Source: Oscillospiraceae bacterium
Lineage (GTDB): Bacteria; Bacillota; Clostridia; Oscillospirales; Oscillospiraceae
Direction of reading: 5' to 3'
Assembly (NCBI GenBank): GCA_017458025.1
Contig: JAFTGG010000067.1
Location: 1-7,570 of the forward strand
DNA length: 7,570 nt
Every line of letters begins with the position of its first letter. Within the stretch, counting starts at the first letter, position 1. The notes under the pieces are model-generated. The model saw only the letters and a program-made list of their open reading frames with translations, was not told the DNA's origin and made no database searches. Positions 5,236 to 7,570 of this stretch are shown here, one piece after another. A program made the translations under genes and the position numbers.

Positions 5236-6369
5236 ATGAAACGCTTTCTCGCCCTGTTTTGCCTCTGCGCGCTGATCCTGACCGTCCCCACCCGCGCCGT
5301 CGAGCTGAATCTCGCCGCGCCGTCCGCCGTGCTGATGGAAAAGGAGACCGGCACGGTGCTTTACGCCAAGGACGAACACACGCAGCGCGAGCCCGCGAGC
5401 GTCACGAAGGTCATGACGCTGCTGCTGGTCATGGAGGCCATCGACTCCGGCGCGCTCGGCTACGACGACTATGTCACCGGCAGCGCCCACGCCGCCTCGA
5501 TGGGCGGCAGCCAGATCTGGCTCAAGGAGGGCGAACAGATGACCGTGCGCGACCTCCTGAAAGCCGTGTGCGTCGTATCCGGCAACGACGCCGCCGTCGC
5601 GCTCGGCGAGCATGTCGCGGGCAGCGAGGACGCGTTCGTCGAAAAGATGAACGCGCGCGCCGCGGAGTTGGGCATGGCGGACACCCACTTTGTCAACTGC
5701 TCCGGCCTGCCCGCCGACGGGCATCTCACCTCCGCGCACGACATCGCGGTCATGTCGCGCGAGTTGATCTTGAACCACCCCGATATCCGGCAGTTTACGA
5801 CCATCTGGATGGATTCCCTGCGGGACGGCGAGTCCATGCTCGTCAACACCAACAAGCTCATCCGCTTTTACGACGGCGCGACCGGACTCAAGACCGGCTC
5901 GACCAGCTCGGCGGGCTACAACGTCAGCGCGACCGCGGAGCGAAACGGCATGGAGCTCATCGCCGTTGTAATGAAAGGCTCGACCAGCGACGCGCGCTTT
6001 GCCGACGCGCGGACGCTGCTCGACTACGGCTTCGCGACCTACGCGCTTGTGACGGTCACGCCCGACGCGGCGCTGACGCCGCTGCCGGTGAATCTGGGCG
6101 AGCGTGGCGCCGTGCAGCCGGTGCTGACGAAAGAAAATACGCTGCTGCTCGAAAAGTCGACGGCGGGCGGATTACAAAAAGAGGTCGCGCTGCCTGAATC
6201 CGTCGACGCGCCGGTCAGCGAGGGCGACCGGCTCGGCGAGCTGCGCGTGACAGACGCGGCGGGGGAGACCGTCGCCGTTCTGCCGATCCTGGCGGGCGAA
6301 AGCGTCGCGCACGTCGGCTGGGGACAGATGTTTCGCCGCGTACTGCGCACCGCTTTTTGTGCCGAATGA
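5236..6369 (+). CDS. D-alanyl-D-alanine carboxypeptidase (PBP5/DacF-like, peptidase S11)
   Basis: The 377-residue exported enzyme trims the terminal D-alanine from peptidoglycan pentapeptides at the outer face of the membrane. A signal peptide covers about residues 1-21 (MKRFLALFCLCALILTVPTR). The three penicillin-binding active-site motifs are intact: SVTK (nucleophile S55, K58), SGN (115-117) and KTG (219-221) in GLKTGSTSSAGY. HFVNCSGLP (151-159) is also typical of S11 peptidases. Residues about 270-355 match the beta-rich PBP5 C-terminal domain. The last 20 residues (GWGQMFRRVLRTAF) could form an amphipathic membrane-binding helix. The start ATG 5236 has GGAGGG (5225-5230) 5 nt upstream and begins the signal peptide; the frame is open further upstream into the tRNA, which is not coding. 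It could be called dacF or dacA; the sequence alone does not decide. No clear terminator follows. Confidence 0.93.
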   Translation: MKRFLALFCLCALILTVPTRAVELNLAAPSAVLMEKETGTVLYAKDEHTQREPASVTKVMTLLLVMEAIDSGALGYDDYVTGSAHAASMGGSQIWLKEGEQMTVRDLLKAVCVVSGNDAAVALGEHVAGSEDAFVEKMNARAAELGMADTHFVNCSGLPADGHLTSAHDIAVMSRELILNHPDIRQFTTIWMDSLRDGESMLVNTNKLIRFYDGATGLKTGSTSSAGYNVSATAERNGMELIAVVMKGSTSDARFADARTLLDYGFATYALVTVTPDAALTPLPVNLGERGAVQPVLTKENTLLLEKSTAGGLQKEVALPESVDAPVSEGDRLGELRVTDAAGETVAVLPILAGESVAHVGWGQMFRRVLRTAFCAE

Positions 6370-6442
6370 CGGCCAATGCCTATACGCTGGCACATTACTT
6401 AGCTAAAGTGAACAAAGTTGATAAAAATGAAAAAATTTGCCC

Positions 6443-6470
6443 TTGACAGCGCATAAAAAACGATTATACT
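6443..6470 (+). promoter_or_regulatory. Sigma-A promoter of the lysine-riboswitch transcript
   Basis: A perfect -35 TTGACA (6443-6448) and a -10 TATACT (6465-6470) are separated by 16 bp. The start is expected near 6477, about 12 nt before the aptamer P1 stem. The stretch 6370-6442 before it is AT-rich and shows no gene and no convincing terminator. Confidence 0.8.
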
Positions 6471-6488
6471 TGCAAATAACCAAATAAA

Positions 6489-6655
6489 GTCTTGATAGAG
6501 GCGCGGCCGACAAGAGTAGCTCCGGCAAACGACAGGCAATCGTGGAGCGAAAGGGGAGGCCGCCGAGGGGAAATCGGAGTTCCTGATCCGATTTTTGCCG
6601 GGCCGTCGGGGAATACCCGCCGGACTGTCGCCGAGAGGCGGAGAGCTGTCATGGC
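6489..6655 (+). promoter_or_regulatory. Lysine riboswitch aptamer (L box)
   Basis: The conserved L-box blocks are in order: GATAGAGGCGCG (6494-6505), AAGAGTA (6512-6518), GAAAGGGGAG (6549-6558), GCCGCCGA (6559-6566), GGGCCGT (6600-6606) and CTGTC (6646-6650). P1 pairs 6489-6498 with 6646-6655, with one mismatch. P2 includes GCTCC/GGAGC (6519-6523, 6544-6548) with an apical ACGA/TCGT stem. P3 ends in an 8-bp perfect stem (6571-6578 with 6587-6594). P5 is CGCC-GAGA-GGCG (6629-6640) with a GNRA loop. The P2 loop CAGG (6533-6536) is complementary to the P3 loop CCTG (6582-6585), matching the kissing-loop contact known for this class. The RNA binds lysine and turns off downstream expression. Together these leave little doubt about the class. 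Confidence 0.95.
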
Positions 6656-6682
6656 CACACGGGGCGCTTGCGTCTTTTCTGT

Positions 6683-6714
6683 TCAGTCATGATGGAAATC
6701 ATGGCTGATTTTTT
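6683..6714 (+). terminator. Riboswitch-controlled intrinsic terminator
   Basis: Arms 6683-6693 and 6698-6708 form an 11-bp stem (one G-U pair) with a GGAA loop, followed by six Ts (6709-6714). The 5' arm (6686-6695) can instead pair for 10 contiguous base pairs with the P1 3' strand (6646-6655). With lysine bound, P1 holds that strand and the terminator forms; without lysine the antiterminator can form and the transporter is transcribed. Confidence 0.9.
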
Positions 6715-6813
6715 CTGTGTTACACACAGAAAAATATTTGGATCGTCAAAGCCTCGCCCCTGCGGGGCAACCGGCTTTGATACGGATCAGGCGGCACCGT
6801 ATAGCCGTCTGAT
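6710..6813 (+). other. Structured leader RNA between riboswitch terminator and start codon
   Basis: Three consecutive hairpins lie in the 131 nt between the terminator and the transporter ATG. Hairpin 1 (6710-6720 with 6724-6734, loop UAC) reuses the terminator T run as its 5' arm. Hairpin 2 pairs 6745-6753 with 6773-6781 and contains an inner GCCCC-TGC-GGGGC stem (6756-6768). Hairpin 3 pairs 6786-6795 with 6804-6813. None is followed by a T run, so they are not terminators. TCTGAT (6808-6813) can alternatively pair with ATCAGA (6824-6829), which adjoins the ribosome binding site. The role is unknown. Confidence 0.55.
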
Positions 6814-6845
6814 AAAAAACCAAATCAGAAAGGAAGTATCCCGAA

Positions 6846-7570
6846 ATGTTTGTCAACACCTTCTGGAGCCTCGTCCCCGCGATCATCGCCATTGCGTTGG
6901 CGCTGATCACGAAAGAGGTCTACTCGTCCCTGTTCATCGGCATCCTCGCCGGCGGCCTGATGTACGCGAATTTCAGCTTTACCGGCACGATGGAGCACGT
7001 CTTCGTCGACGGCATGATCGGCTCGCTGACTGACGAATGGAACGTCGGCATCCTGATCTTCCTCGTCGTTCTCGGCGCGATGGTCATGCTGATGAACCGC
7101 GCGGGGGGCTCGGCGGCGTTCGGCCGCTGGGCGGCGGCGCACGTCAAGACCCGCACCGGCGCGCAGCTCGCGACCATCGCGCTCGGCGTGCTGATCTTCG
7201 TCGACGACTACTTTAACTGCCTGACCGTCGGCTCGGTCATGAGCCCGCTGACGGAGAGCCAGGGCGTCAGCCGCGCGAAGCTCGCCGACCTCATCGACGC
7301 GACGGCGGCGCCGGTCTGCGTCATCGCCCCCGTTTCCTCGTGGGCGGCGGCGGTCGTCGGCATGGTCGAGGGCGCCAACGGCTTCACGATCTTCATCCGC
7401 GCCATTCCCTATAACTTCTACGCCATCCTCACCATCACGATGATGCTGACCCTCGCGCTCGGCAAGTTCGACTACGGCCCGATGCGCGTCGCCGAAATGG
7501 CGGAGCAGCTTGAAACGAACCGCACCCACCGCGCGAGCATCACCGGCGCGGAGGATCTGCCCAACCCGCC
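6846..7570 (+). CDS. lysW: NhaC-family transporter, probable lysine transporter (LysW type), 3'-truncated
   Basis: The reading frame runs from ATG 6846 to the window edge (241 complete codons). Its N-terminus, MFVNTFWSLVPAIIAIALAL, is a first membrane helix; further hydrophobic helices lie at about 26-40, 66-83, 107-119, 156-173 and 190-206. IFVDDYFNCLTVGSVMSPLT (117-136) is the hallmark motif of NhaC-type (COG1757) carriers, and APVSSWAAAVVGM follows at 161-173. The family is usually about 450-520 residues, so roughly half is visible. NhaC members are commonly labelled Na+/H+ antiporters, but a lysine riboswitch directly upstream points to lysine transport, as proposed for the LysW group by comparative genomics of the L-box regulon. 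AAGGAAG (6830-6836) lies 9 nt before the ATG. Family assignment is firm; the substrate is inferred from the riboswitch. The hydrophilic stretch 215-241 is probably a cytoplasmic loop. Confidence 0.87.
   Translation, partial: MFVNTFWSLVPAIIAIALALITKEVYSSLFIGILAGGLMYANFSFTGTMEHVFVDGMIGSLTDEWNVGILIFLVVLGAMVMLMNRAGGSAAFGRWAAAHVKTRTGAQLATIALGVLIFVDDYFNCLTVGSVMSPLTESQGVSRAKLADLIDATAAPVCVIAPVSSWAAAVVGMVEGANGFTIFIRAIPYNFYAILTITMMLTLALGKFDYGPMRVAEMAEQLETNRTHRASITGAEDLPNP

Noticed and set aside
4798..5778. A 326-codon minus-strand open frame running across the stalk-gene end, the tRNA and the carboxypeptidase.
   Set aside because: It runs through the tRNA-Gly gene and antisense to two well-supported genes; no domain is visible.
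6492..6692. Open frame of 66 codons in the 5' leader of the transporter gene.
   Set aside because: It lies wholly within the lysine riboswitch; conserved aptamer bases explain the sequence.
6689..6845. Possible leader peptide starting at the ATGATGG in the terminator loop.
   Set aside because: There is no ribosome binding site, no run of lysine codons as expected for attenuation by translation, and the riboswitch already explains control.
6825..7529. A 234-codon minus-strand open frame opposite the NhaC-family gene.
   Set aside because: It has an Arg/Asp/Ala-rich composition typical of GC-rich antisense frames, while the plus strand encodes a recognisable transporter.

Overview
The window reads as chromosomal DNA of a high-GC member of the Firmicutes, probably class Clostridia (Oscillospirales-like). 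Four things support this: a holB-ricT gene order that matches the Bacillus/Clostridium arrangement, strong purine-rich ribosome binding sites, an L-box lysine riboswitch, and secreted proteins of the clostridial stalk-domain (copper amine oxidase N-terminal-like) type. The placement is inferred from gene content and style, not from a search.

Layout. (1) Bases 1-3006 hold a plus-strand operon: the 3' part of holB (clamp-loader delta prime), ricT/yaaT (PSP1-domain protein with a long basic tail), and a Cof-type HAD phosphatase whose start overlaps or abuts the ricT stop. A 19-bp perfect hairpin with a T run closes it at 3009-3054. (2) Bases 3085-4998 hold a divergent two-gene module: a 101-aa XRE-type repressor on the minus strand and a 487-aa secreted protein with two stalk-domain repeats on the plus strand. 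They share an AT-rich 144-bp intergenic region with back-to-back sigma-A promoters. A 20-bp sequence occurs there twice in inverted orientation (19/20 identical), each copy lying just downstream of one -10 box. (3) A minus-strand tRNA-Gly(CCC) with encoded CCA follows, with its own promoter and terminator. (4) Next comes a secreted D-alanyl-D-alanine carboxypeptidase at 5236-6369. (5) The 476-bp gap at 6370-6845 contains a sigma-A promoter, a complete lysine riboswitch, its terminator and a further structured leader. (6) An NhaC-family transporter follows, cut by the window end; the riboswitch makes it a likely lysine transporter (LysW type).

How it fits together. The first operon is housekeeping (replication and RNA-processing functions). 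The XRE/stalk pair looks like a small self-contained regulatory unit in which one repressor could control both divergent promoters. The last unit is a lysine-sensing switch whose parts can be traced base by base: the P1 3' strand (6646-6655) can pair with the terminator 5' arm (6686-6695), so aptamer closure and terminator formation go together. No mobile element, CRISPR array or classical defence gene is visible. The points most worth a second look are the divergent operator pair with its uncharacterised secreted protein, the three hairpins between the riboswitch terminator and the transporter start codon, and the RGG-like tail on RicT.
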